Shown here: positions 45,087 to 52,701 of the stretch, piece by piece
Position numbering within the stretch: position 1 is the first letter of the stretch
How the letters are laid out: every line of letters starts with the position of its first letter
NCBI RefSeq assembly: GCF_014892575.1
Contig: NZ_JADBGI010000028.1
Span: 1-64,000 of the forward strand
Length of the DNA: 64,000 nt
Source: Nocardiopsis coralli
Lineage (GTDB): Bacteria; Actinomycetota; Actinomycetes; Streptosporangiales; Streptosporangiaceae
Reading direction: 5' to 3'
Made by a program: the position numbers and the translations under genes
The notes under the pieces: model-generated
Told to the model about the DNA's origin: nothing
The model's input: only the letters and a program-made list of their open reading frames with translations
Databases searched by the model: none

Positions 45087-46109
45087 CTAGCGCAGCTTGG
45101 TGCCGGCCGACTTGAGGTGCTGGGCGGCCTCGACGACGCGGGCGGCCATGCCGGCCTCGGCGACCTTGCCGTAGGCGCGGGGGTCGTAGGCCTTCTTGTT
45201 GCCGATCTCGCCGTCGATCTTCAGCACGCCGTCGTAGTTCTTCATGATGTGGTCGACGACCGGACGCGTGTAGGCGTACTGGGTGTCGGTGTCGACGTTC
45301 ATCTTCACGACGCCGTAGTCGATCGCCTCGTGGATCTCCTCCATGGTGGAGCCGGAGCCGCCGTGGAAGACGAAGTCGAACGCCTTGGCCTTGCCGTACT
45401 TCTCGGCGACGGCGTCCTGGGCGTTCTTGAGGACCTCGGGGCGCAGCTTCACGAAGCCGGGCTTGTAGGAGCCGTGCACGTTCCCGAAGGTCAGTGCGGT
45501 CATGTAGTAGCCCTTCTCGCCCAGGCCGAGCACCTCGGCGGTGCGCAGGGCGTCCTGGGGCGTGGTGTAGAGCTTCTCGTTGATCTCGCCGACGATGCCG
45601 TCCTCCTCGCCGCCGACCACGCCGACCTCGATCTCGAGGATCGTGTTGGCGGCCTTGGACGCTGCCAGGAGCTCCTCGGCGATCTGCAGGTTCTCCTCGA
45701 GCTCCACGGCCGAGCCGTCCCACATGTGGGACTGGAACAGCGGCTCCTGGCCCTTGGCGACGCGCTCCTTGGAGATGTCGAGCAGGGGGCGCACGAACCC
45801 GTCGAGCTTGTCCTTGGGGCAGTGGTCGGTGTGCAGGGCGACGTTGACCGAGTACTTCTCGGCGGCCACTCGGGCGAACTCGGCGAAGGCGACGGAGCCC
45901 GTCACCATGTCCTTGACGGAGGCGCCGGACAGGAACTCCGCGCCGCCGGTCGAGATCTGGATGATGCCGTCGCTCTCGGCCTCCGCGAAGCCGCGCAGGG
46001 CGGCGTGCAGCGTCTGGCTGGAGGTCACGTTGATCGCCGGGTAGGCGAAACCCTCGGTCTTGGCACGCTGGAGCATCTCGGCGTAGACGTCGGGGCTGGC
46101 GATGGGCAT
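45087..46109 (-). CDS. fbaA: Class II fructose-bisphosphate aldolase
   Basis: 340 residues, zinc-dependent aldolase of glycolysis and gluconeogenesis. The zinc-binding His region is VALHTDHCPKDKLDGFV near residue 92, the VVGGEEDGIVGEINE loop lies near residue 165, FVFHGGSGSTMEEIHEAI near residue 250 binds the phosphate, and NVDTDTQYAYTRPV is also conserved. Length and motifs match class IIA (FbaA) enzymes. The ATG is preceded by GGGAGGCAAAGTC. A promoter and the A+T-rich start of another gene lie in the 249 bp on its 5' side. Confidence 0.94.
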   Translation of the reverse strand: MPIASPDVYAEMLQRAKTEGFAYPAINVTSSQTLHAALRGFAEAESDGIIQISTGGAEFLSGASVKDMVTGSVAFAEFARVAAEKYSVNVALHTDHCPKDKLDGFVRPLLDISKERVAKGQEPLFQSHMWDGSAVELEENLQIAEELLAASKAANTILEIEVGVVGGEEDGIVGEINEKLYTTPQDALRTAEVLGLGEKGYYMTALTFGNVHGSYKPGFVKLRPEVLKNAQDAVAEKYGKAKAFDFVFHGGSGSTMEEIHEAIDYGVVKMNVDTDTQYAYTRPVVDHIMKNYDGVLKIDGEIGNKKAYDPRAYGKVAEAGMAARVVEAAQHLKSAGTKLR

Positions 46110-46358
46110 GACTTTGCCTCCCTGGGTTCGGCGGTGTCGTCCAAGTATCGCGAATCCCCGGAGCCGTTGAAAAGGTCTAGACCAAAGTGCCCGGCCTTGT
46201 CGGGTTCACGTGAGCTGCGGGGTGTCCGTTCCCTGCGGTTCTTCCGGGGGAGACAGGGGGCGGGATGATCTGTGAAGATGTGACCGAATTGTGTGATCGG
46301 TGGGGCTACTGGTCGACTGCTGTCGCTTTTTGCCGTGATACACGCTACATTCGACGCC

Positions 46359-46784
46359 GTGGGAAGGCATAGGAACGATCCTCGAGGCGTTGGTCAGGTG
46401 ATGGCCATCGTTGTGGCCGTCGTGCTTTTGGTCGGCATGGTCGGCTTGGGCGTGTTCTTCTTCTACCGGTCACTGCCGTCGACAGACACCAGTGTCAACG
46501 CCAACGCCTCCGAGGCATCCGTCGAGGAAGAACGGCCCGACAACCTGGGCGCTCTGTACATCCAGGTCACCGGGGAGTCCAGCAACGTCCACGTCCGGGA
46601 GCCCGGCGGCGACGTCCTCCTCGACTACGAACTCAGACAGGGCCAGTCGGTGAACTACACGACCGCCGACGGCGGGCTCGAGGTCACCGTCGAGGACCCG
46701 ACCGCGGTGGAGGTCTTCGTCAACGGCGAGGAGCGCGACATCTCCGACCGCGACCCGGAGTTCAGCTTCAGCATCGACGGCTGA
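46359..46784 (+). CDS. Single-pass membrane protein of unknown function
   Basis: 141 residues. After a basic N terminus (GRHRNDPRGVGQV) comes one helix (AIVVAVVLLVGMVGLGVFFFY, in parts) and an acidic extracellular domain of about 100 residues (LGALYIQVTGESSNVHVREP) that looks beta-rich. No family is recognised. The GTG at 46359 is a guess: the ATG at 46401 would begin at the helix itself. A TACATT element ends 7 nt before the GTG, which would suit a leaderless transcript starting at the codon. Confidence 0.65.
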   Translation: MGRHRNDPRGVGQVMAIVVAVVLLVGMVGLGVFFFYRSLPSTDTSVNANASEASVEEERPDNLGALYIQVTGESSNVHVREPGGDVLLDYELRQGQSVNYTTADGGLEVTVEDPTAVEVFVNGEERDISDRDPEFSFSIDG

Positions 46785-46821
46785 CCCCGGGCCACGGCAC
46801 ACCCCCGGGACGGGACGCCCC

Positions 46822-47355
46822 TCAGACGTCCAGGTCGGAGACCCCGTAGACCGACCGGTACTCCAGCCCCTGCGAGGCGACCGCCTCACGCGCGCCCCGG
46901 TCCAGGATCAGCGCCACGGCGACGACCTCGGCACCCTCCTCGCGCAGCGCCTCGACGGCGGTCATCACCGAACCGCCCGTCGTCGAGGTGTCCTCCAGCG
47001 CCAGGACCCTGCGGCCCCGCACGTCCGGACCCTCGATGCGCCGCTGCAGCCCGTGCGCCTTGCCGGATTTGCGCACCACGAAGGCGTCCAGCTTCCGGCC
47101 GCGGGCGTGCGCCGCGTGCACCATCGCCGTGGCCACCGGGTCGGCGCCCAGCGTGAGACCGCCGACCGCGTCGAACTCCAGGTCGGCGACGTTGTCCAGC
47201 ATCACCGAACCCACCAGGGGCGCCGATTCCCCGTCCAGGGTCACCCGGCGCAGGTCCACGTAGTAGTCGGCCTCCTGGCCCGAGGACAGGGTCACCTTTC
47301 CGCGGACGACCGCCTTATCGTTGATCTGACGCAGGAGTTCATCACGTTCGCTCAT
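46822..47355 (-). CDS. pyrE: Orotate phosphoribosyltransferase PyrE
   Basis: 177 residues, makes OMP from orotate and PRPP in pyrimidine synthesis. The PRPP-binding motif is VLALEDTSTTGGSVMTA near residue 115, preceded by VVRKSGKAHG (catalytic Lys loop). The start SERDELLRQINDKAVVRG is the usual N-terminal helix. Length fits the short actinobacterial PyrE. The ATG at 47355 is chosen because it starts the conserved helix; the open frame continues upstream without signals. It is divergent from cutA, with 66 bp between. Confidence 0.93.
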   Translation of the reverse strand: MSERDELLRQINDKAVVRGKVTLSSGQEADYYVDLRRVTLDGESAPLVGSVMLDNVADLEFDAVGGLTLGADPVATAMVHAAHARGRKLDAFVVRKSGKAHGLQRRIEGPDVRGRRVLALEDTSTTGGSVMTAVEALREEGAEVVAVALILDRGAREAVASQGLEYRSVYGVSDLDV

Positions 47356-47421
47356 GATGAGTGAGCCTAGAACACCGAGATCCCGGAACGACGCCGGGAT
47401 CCCAGGTCGTGAGGGGTGACC

Positions 47422-47781
47422 ATGACGAAGTCCGGCGAGACCGTCCGCGCCGACGGCACCGTGCGGGTCGAGACCACCGTCGACACCGAGGACGGAGCCC
47501 AACGCGTCGCCAGGGCGGTGATCGAGCACCAGGTCGCCGCGTGTGCCCAGGTCAGCGGCCCCATCACCAGCTTCTACCGCTGGGAGGGCGAGGTGCAGAA
47601 CGACCCCGAGTGGATCGTGGTGATCAAGACCACCGCCGACCGCCTGGAGACGCTCACGGCCCGCATCCTCGACGTGCATCCCTACGACGTCCCCGAGATC
47701 GTCGCGGTCCCCGTCGTCGGCGGCAACCCCGCCTACCTCGACTGGGTGCGCGAGGAGACCCGGGCGGGCGGCACGGCGTGA
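47422..47781 (+). CDS. cutA: Divalent-ion tolerance protein CutA
   Basis: 119 residues. It matches CutA1: VETTVDTEDGAQRVARAVIE, then AACAQVSGPITSFYRWEGEV and VVIKTTADRLETLTARI, and the C-terminal DVPEIVAVPVVGGNPAYLDWV. CutA is a small trimeric PII-like protein linked to metal tolerance, though its direct role is debated. The ATG at 47422 has GAGGGGTGACC upstream; a GTG two codons earlier is in frame. Its stop overlaps the next start (GTGA). Confidence 0.92.
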   Translation: MTKSGETVRADGTVRVETTVDTEDGAQRVARAVIEHQVAACAQVSGPITSFYRWEGEVQNDPEWIVVIKTTADRLETLTARILDVHPYDVPEIVAVPVVGGNPAYLDWVREETRAGGTA

Positions 47782-48362
47782 TCGCTGTCTGCCTCCCCCC
47801 GCCCCTGGGCACCCCCGGGCGCCTGGCCGAGCTCGCGCCCGAGCTGGCCGAACGCGGCCTCGACCCGGCCGTGGTCGAGGTGGCCGACGACGACCGTGCC
47901 CCCTACGCCGCGCGATACGTCGCCCGCGCCAGCCTGGAGACCGGCCGGGCCGTGCCCGCCGGCGACCCCCGCGCACCGCTCGCCCTCGTCGCGGAGGGCG
48001 GCGCCGGCCCCCTGCTCGGCGCCGTGGGCGCGGCCCAACGCGCCGCACACCGCCCGGTGTACGCCTACGTGTTGGTCGACGCGTGGCTGCCGCAACCGGG
48101 CAGCCCCACCCGCGCCGACATCGCCGCCCGCCAGAGCCCCGAGGGCGCGGCACCCGAGTTGCCGGACGCCCCCGACGGGTACCTCACCGAGCACCTGCCG
48201 ACCGTCGCCGACTGGCCCGACGCGCCCTGCGGCTACCTGTGCGTGGACCCGGCCTTCGCGCACGTGGCCAAGCTCGCCGGGATGCGCGGGTGGACCGTGC
48301 GCGAGGCGCGCCCCGAGCACGCCGGCGCGGCCCTCGCCGAGCTGATCCACGCCCTGCGCTGA
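47778..48362 (+). CDS. Conserved hypothetical protein coupled to cutA
   Basis: 194 residues, no family I can name. It begins GTGATCGC inside the cutA stop (GTGA overlap), so the two are translationally coupled. The sequence is alternating alpha/beta: a possible nucleotide- or substrate-binding start (IAVCLPPPLG), the EGGAGPLLGAVGAAQ segment near residue 75 and YVLVDAWLPQPGSPTRADIA near residue 95, which recalls alpha/beta-hydrolase-like proteins. A serine nucleophile motif is not evident. Because it is fixed to cutA, it may act on the same process. Confidence 0.68.
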   Translation: MIAVCLPPPLGTPGRLAELAPELAERGLDPAVVEVADDDRAPYAARYVARASLETGRAVPAGDPRAPLALVAEGGAGPLLGAVGAAQRAAHRPVYAYVLVDAWLPQPGSPTRADIAARQSPEGAAPELPDAPDGYLTEHLPTVADWPDAPCGYLCVDPAFAHVAKLAGMRGWTVREARPEHAGAALAELIHALR

Positions 48363-48388
48363 CGTGGTGGAACGCAACCAGAAGAAGG

Positions 48389-48425
48389 GGGGACGCGCCG
48401 GCCTCCCCATTGCCGGCGCGTCCCC
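48389..48425 (+). terminator. Terminator after cutA operon
   Basis: GGGGACGCGCCGGC (48389-48402) pairs perfectly with GCCGGCGCGTCCCC (48412-48425) around a 9-nt loop. It begins 26 bp past the stop of the gene coupled to cutA. Confidence 0.85.
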
Positions 48426-48611
48426 GGGCGCCCCGGGGCGCCCCTCTCCGGAGGGCTCACGGGCCGCCCCCGACGGGGCCAGAGGGCCCGGAGTCGCGCT
48501 CCGGCGGGGCCGGCCCCCGTTCCTCTCCCCTCACGGGAACGGCGGCCGGCTCGACCGTCCGGTGCGGGGTCCCGCTCCCCTCGTTGCGGGCCCGCGCGCC
48601 GCACCGGACGG
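48426..48611. terminator. Clustered hairpins between convergent genes
   Basis: GGGCGCCCC|GGGGCGCCC at 48426-48443 is an exact palindrome directly after the previous hairpin. Farther on, CCGTCCGGTGCGG (48555-48567) pairs with CCGCACCGGACGG (48599-48611), 10 bp past the GGDEF-like gene stop, the expected spot for its terminator. The 259-bp gap has no gene. Confidence 0.7.
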
Positions 48612-48621
48612 CGCTTGTGGG

Positions 48622-49347
48622 TCAGGTGCCTGCCAGGATGTCGAGCAGGGTCACCGCCTCCCGGTGTGTGGCGGGCAGGGACACTTCGCACACCGACGCG
48701 CCCGCGTCGCGGCACGGCCCGGAACGCAGGGCCGACACCTCCGCGGCCGTCGTCGGGGCTGCGGGTACCAGGGCGGCGACGCGGCCGCGCGAGAGCACGC
48801 ACACCGATTCGCCGCGGGTGAAGAAGCGGCCGAGCTCGTGCCCCAGCACGATCAGCCGCGCGGCGCGCCGCCACGGGTCCAGGCCGGCGGCGAGCGAGAC
48901 CACGAGCAGGCGGTGGCGCGCGGCCGCGGGCTCGGCCTCCTCGGGGCAGCGGTAGAGCTCGGCCAACCGGGTGCGCAGGTAGGCGGCGTTGGCCAGGCCG
49001 GTGAGCGGGTCCTGGCACGTGTCGGCTCCGCGGCCCGCGTCGGTCCACCCCTCGGCCAGGGCACGGAGGAGTTCCAGGGGTGGTGTTTCCCACCCGGCCA
49101 CGTCCGTGAAGGCGGCCAGGTCGATCATGCTCTGCCCCACACCGATGCCGCCGCGGGCCCGGGCGGCCCCGAGGCGGGTGCACGGTCCGGTCAGGTCCCG
49201 GCCGTCGTCGTGCGCGGCGCACACCGCGTCCACGGCTGGGGTCCACCAGTCCTCCGGCGGGTCCCAGCCCCGCGCGCGGCTTCGGCGCCCCCACGGAGCG
49301 CGCAGATCCAGGGCACGGGTCCCGGTGTCCACGTCTGTCTCGCCCAC
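48622..49347 (-). CDS. Degenerate GGDEF-domain protein
   Basis: 241 residues. The segment CQDPLTGLANAAYLRTRLAE near residue 110 is the start signature of GGDEF (diguanylate cyclase) domains. The GGDEF/GGEEF loop itself is missing: the matching region reads SVCVLSRGRVAALVP, so cyclase activity is very unlikely. It may bind nucleotide or act as a scaffold. No signal peptide or membrane helix is seen. I chose the GTG at 49347 because GGGGGAACTGAC lies just before it; GTG codons at 49404 and 49374 are alternatives. It is divergent from the sigma-factor fusion gene and could share its control region. Confidence 0.72.
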   Translation of the reverse strand: MGETDVDTGTRALDLRAPWGRRSRARGWDPPEDWWTPAVDAVCAAHDDGRDLTGPCTRLGAARARGGIGVGQSMIDLAAFTDVAGWETPPLELLRALAEGWTDAGRGADTCQDPLTGLANAAYLRTRLAELYRCPEEAEPAAARHRLLVVSLAAGLDPWRRAARLIVLGHELGRFFTRGESVCVLSRGRVAALVPAAPTTAAEVSALRSGPCRDAGASVCEVSLPATHREAVTLLDILAGT

Positions 49348-49543
49348 GTCAGTTCCCCCAGGTCGTTCGGTCACCTCGACGGCCCCGTCGAGGCCCTCCG
49401 TCACACGACTTACGGAGATCGGTGGCGGCTATGACGCGGATGCGGGATATTTTTCCGAGTAAGTTGTGCACGGGCTCCCTCGCCCTGTGCCGACCGCCCG
49501 TCTCCCGGTCTGCGGAGGGCTCCCCCCGAAGAAAGGACGTTGG

Positions 49544-52507
49544 GTGACCGACGCCCGAGGCAACGACACAGAGACACTCGTCGGTGACGCTGAGCTGATC
49601 GCTCAGGTACGCGACGGGGACACCGGGGCCTACGCGGTTCTGTACGAACGGCACTCGGCCGCCGGGCGCGGACTGGCACGGCAGCTCCTGCGGGGCGACG
49701 CCGAGGTCGACGACGCCGTGGCCGAGGCCTTCACACGTGTGCTCAGCGTGATCCAGCGCGGCGGCGGCCCCACCGATGCGTTCCGCCCCTACCTGCTCAC
49801 CGCCGTGCGCAACGCGGCCCACGACCGCGGCCGCGGCGACAAGCGGCAGGTGGCAACCGAGGACATGGAGAGCGTCGCCCCGGGTCAGCCCTTCGTGGAC
49901 CCGGCGCTGGAGGGCCTGGAACGCTCCCTCATCGCGCGTGCGTTCCTGTCGCTGCCCGAACGCTGGCAGGCGGTGCTGTGGCACACCGAGATCGAGGGCG
50001 CCAAGCCGGCGGAGGTCGGCCCGCTGCTCGGGATGAAGGCCAACAGTGTCGCCGCGCTCGCCTACCGTGCCCGCGAAGGGCTGCGCCAGGCCTACCTCCA
50101 GATGCACCTGGCCGGCGGCGCGGCACCCCAGGCGTGCCGTCCCACCATCGACCTGCTCGGTGCGTACGTGCGCGGAGGCCTGGCCAAGCGGGAGAGCGGC
50201 CGGGTCGACACCCACATGGACGGTTGCGGGCACTGCCGCGAGGTCTACGCCGAGCTCATGGACGTCAACGTCGGGCTGCGCGGGATCGTGCTGCCCCTGT
50301 TCGCCGGGTCCGGGGCCGCCGGCTACTTGGCGGCCGGTCCGGGCGCGGTCGGCGGCGCGGGCTGGAACCGCATGTCCAAGGGACAGCAGCAGGCCTCGGC
50401 CGGGGGAGTGGCGGCCGCCGCCGTCGCGGCCGCGGTCGCCCTGGCCCTGGTCAGCGCCGACGAACCGGTCACCCAGGACACACCCTCTGCCGCGGCGCCC
50501 GAGGCCCCGCCCGCCGAGGAGGACCCGCCGGCGCCGGACAGCCCCGACGACCCCGATGCCCCTGAGGACCCCGACGATCCCGACGACCCGGACAGCCCGG
50601 ACGCCCCGGACGCCCCGGACGCCCCGCCGGAGGACGACGACGAGGAGCCCGCCCCGGACGACCCCGCGGCCCCCGACGACCCGGACACCCCCGACGACCC
50701 GGAGGAGGAGCCCGAGCCGCAGGAGGCGGTTCTGCCCGCCGACGTCCCCGAGGAGGACATCCCCGTCGACGACGAGTTCCCGGCCTTCGCCGCCGGGGTC
50801 GACCCCGTGGGCTCCCTGCTCCAGGGCTCCGACGGGATCATGGTCCTGGACGTGCGCAACATCGGTCAGGCCACCGCCGACGACGTGATCGCCGACTTCA
50901 CGCTCCCGCCCGGCGTGACCCTGGTGGAGGCCGGCGGCGCGGGCAGCGCCCTCCCGGCCTCGTCGGGCACGGGCGACTGGAGCTGCTCGTCCGGGGGCGG
51001 CGGCGAGGGCACGTGTGTGCTGTCCGGGCTCGGCGAGGGGGAGAACGCCACCCAGTTCCTGGACGTGCGTGTGGACCAGGGCGCGCAGACCGACGTTCCC
51101 GGCTCGGTCACCGTCAGCTCGGGTGAGGTGAGTACGACCGTCGACGGTGAACGCGGTGTGGCCACCGAGGGTGTGGCCGCGCGGTACGCCGCCGCCGGAC
51201 AGGTCAGCTCCGATGCTGTGGGCAACACCCTCATGACCTGCGTGGAACCGGAGAAGCCCGAGAAGCCCGAGCCCTGGTGGCCGTGGCCGCTGCACGGGTG
51301 GAGCCACCCCGGCGTCCCGGAGGGGCCCGACGCCCCGGAAGCCCCCGAGGACACCGAGCCCCCGGCCGAGGACACCGAACCCCTGCCCGAGGACACCGGG
51401 GACCTCAGCCGGGCCCCCGCCGACCCCGGCGACGGGGAACAGGGCACGGACCCGGAACAGGACCCCGGCGCCGGCCTGCCCGGGCTCCCGGACACACCCG
51501 AGACGCCCGAGCTCCCCGGCCTGCCCGACCCCGGTGACGGATCCGGCCCCGAGGAACCCGACCCCGGCGACCCCGACGCGCCCGACGGCGAACCGCCCGC
51601 GGAGACCCCCGATGCGCCCGACGCCCCGGAGGCCCCTGAAGCGCCCGAAACACCGGAGGCCCCTGAAGAGGACGCCGACCCGGACACCGGTCACCCCGGC
51701 CCCTGCGCCGAGGCCCGCGAACGCGGCGGCGAACACCGCGACAACGACCACTTCGAGATGGAGCCGCTCGACCGCGACCACGACCCCACCACGCAGGCGT
51801 CCAGCTCCGCGCAGTGGGAGATGCCCGAGGGCGGTTCCGTGCTCTGGGCCGGGCTCTACTTCTCCGGCGCCGGAGAGCCGTCGGCCCCCACCGCCCGGGT
51901 CAAGGGCCCCGGCATGGCCTCGTACACGACGGTCCCGGCGGCCGAGCACGACACCGCCGAGCTCCCCGGGTACGGCGCCTACCAGGCCTTCGCGGACGTC
52001 ACCCCGATGGTCGCCGAGCACGGCGCGGGGGAGTGGTGGGTCGCCGACGTCCCGCACCTGGAGGGCACCGGGGTGCACGCGGGGTGGAGCCTGGTCGTGG
52101 TGCTCGAGGACCCCACGGTGGACGTGCACAGCCAGACTATGGTCATGGACGACACCGTGACCGTCTTCCAGGGGGCCTCCGACGCCCACTTCCCGGTGTC
52201 CGGACTGCTGCCGGGCTCGGTTCCGGGCGACCTGAACGCGGTGGCCTGGGAGGGTGACGCGGATCTGGGCGGGGACCAGGTCACCGCCGGCGGCACACCG
52301 TTGGCCCCGACCGACGGCCACCACGGCAGCGCGCAGAACGCCTTCGTCTCGTCGTCGCGTGGTGCGGTCGGCGACCCCTTCACCTTCGGGACGGACGTGG
52401 TGCGATTCGACCCCGTGGTCGGGCGGGATACGGATATCCGAATCCGGTCGGATCAGGACGCGGTCCTGGTGGGCGCGATCGCCCTGGACGCCCCCATGCG
52501 CCGCTGA
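49544..52507 (+). CDS. ECF sigma factor fused to anti-sigma, membrane and sensor region
   Basis: 987 residues in one frame. Residues about 15-95 are sigma region 2 (DAELIAQVRDGDTGAYAVLY; EVDDAVAEAFTRVLSVIQRG) and about 125-190 region 4 (LPERWQAVLWHTEIEGAKPA; GMKANSVAALAYRAREGLRQ). Next comes a zinc-finger anti-sigma-like motif, H224-x3-C228-x2-C231, then a helix near 287-304. The remainder is probably outside the cell: an Asp/Glu/Pro-rich stalk (305-430), a DUF11-like domain (about 435-575), a second acidic Pro stretch (about 600-745) and a beta-rich domain (about 760-987) like those of actinomycete surface proteins (VLWAGLYFSGAG; HAGWSLVVVLEDP). A membrane-tethered sigma factor is implied. 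GAAAGGACG lies before the GTG. Confidence 0.88.
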   Translation: MTDARGNDTETLVGDAELIAQVRDGDTGAYAVLYERHSAAGRGLARQLLRGDAEVDDAVAEAFTRVLSVIQRGGGPTDAFRPYLLTAVRNAAHDRGRGDKRQVATEDMESVAPGQPFVDPALEGLERSLIARAFLSLPERWQAVLWHTEIEGAKPAEVGPLLGMKANSVAALAYRAREGLRQAYLQMHLAGGAAPQACRPTIDLLGAYVRGGLAKRESGRVDTHMDGCGHCREVYAELMDVNVGLRGIVLPLFAGSGAAGYLAAGPGAVGGAGWNRMSKGQQQASAGGVAAAAVAAAVALALVSADEPVTQDTPSAAAPEAPPAEEDPPAPDSPDDPDAPEDPDDPDDPDSPDAPDAPDAPPEDDDEEPAPDDPAAPDDPDTPDDPEEEPEPQEAVLPADVPEEDIPVDDEFPAFAAGVDPVGSLLQGSDGIMVLDVRNIGQATADDVIADFTLPPGVTLVEAGGAGSALPASSGTGDWSCSSGGGGEGTCVLSGLGEGENATQFLDVRVDQGAQTDVPGSVTVSSGEVSTTVDGERGVATEGVAARYAAAGQVSSDAVGNTLMTCVEPEKPEKPEPWWPWPLHGWSHPGVPEGPDAPEAPEDTEPPAEDTEPLPEDTGDLSRAPADPGDGEQGTDPEQDPGAGLPGLPDTPETPELPGLPDPGDGSGPEEPDPGDPDAPDGEPPAETPDAPDAPEAPEAPETPEAPEEDADPDTGHPGPCAEARERGGEHRDNDHFEMEPLDRDHDPTTQASSSAQWEMPEGGSVLWAGLYFSGAGEPSAPTARVKGPGMASYTTVPAAEHDTAELPGYGAYQAFADVTPMVAEHGAGEWWVADVPHLEGTGVHAGWSLVVVLEDPTVDVHSQTMVMDDTVTVFQGASDAHFPVSGLLPGSVPGDLNAVAWEGDADLGGDQVTAGGTPLAPTDGHHGSAQNAFVSSSRGAVGDPFTFGTDVVRFDPVVGRDTDIRIRSDQDAVLVGAIALDAPMRR

Positions 52508-52701
52508 TCCGGGGGCCGAGGTCAGGGGCGGGTTCCGACCGGGGCCCGCCCGCTCGCAGCACACCCCCGAAAGGCAATCCGAGGGTAGTCGGACCGTAAC
52601 TGTGTGTATTAAGAAGCGGCACGCAAAAGCATACAGAGTTGGCTAGGCTGAGCCCCGGTCATGGAGATGACCCCTCAGACGAAAGGGAAGGGGGCGGTGT
52701 C

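Noticed and set aside
49544-52507. Two genes (sigma factor and surface protein) joined by a frameshift error
   Set aside because: The frame is continuous with coherent codon usage from sigma region to the C-terminal domain, and the zinc motif and helix fall exactly between them as a functional link would need. It is kept as a fusion but should be verified.
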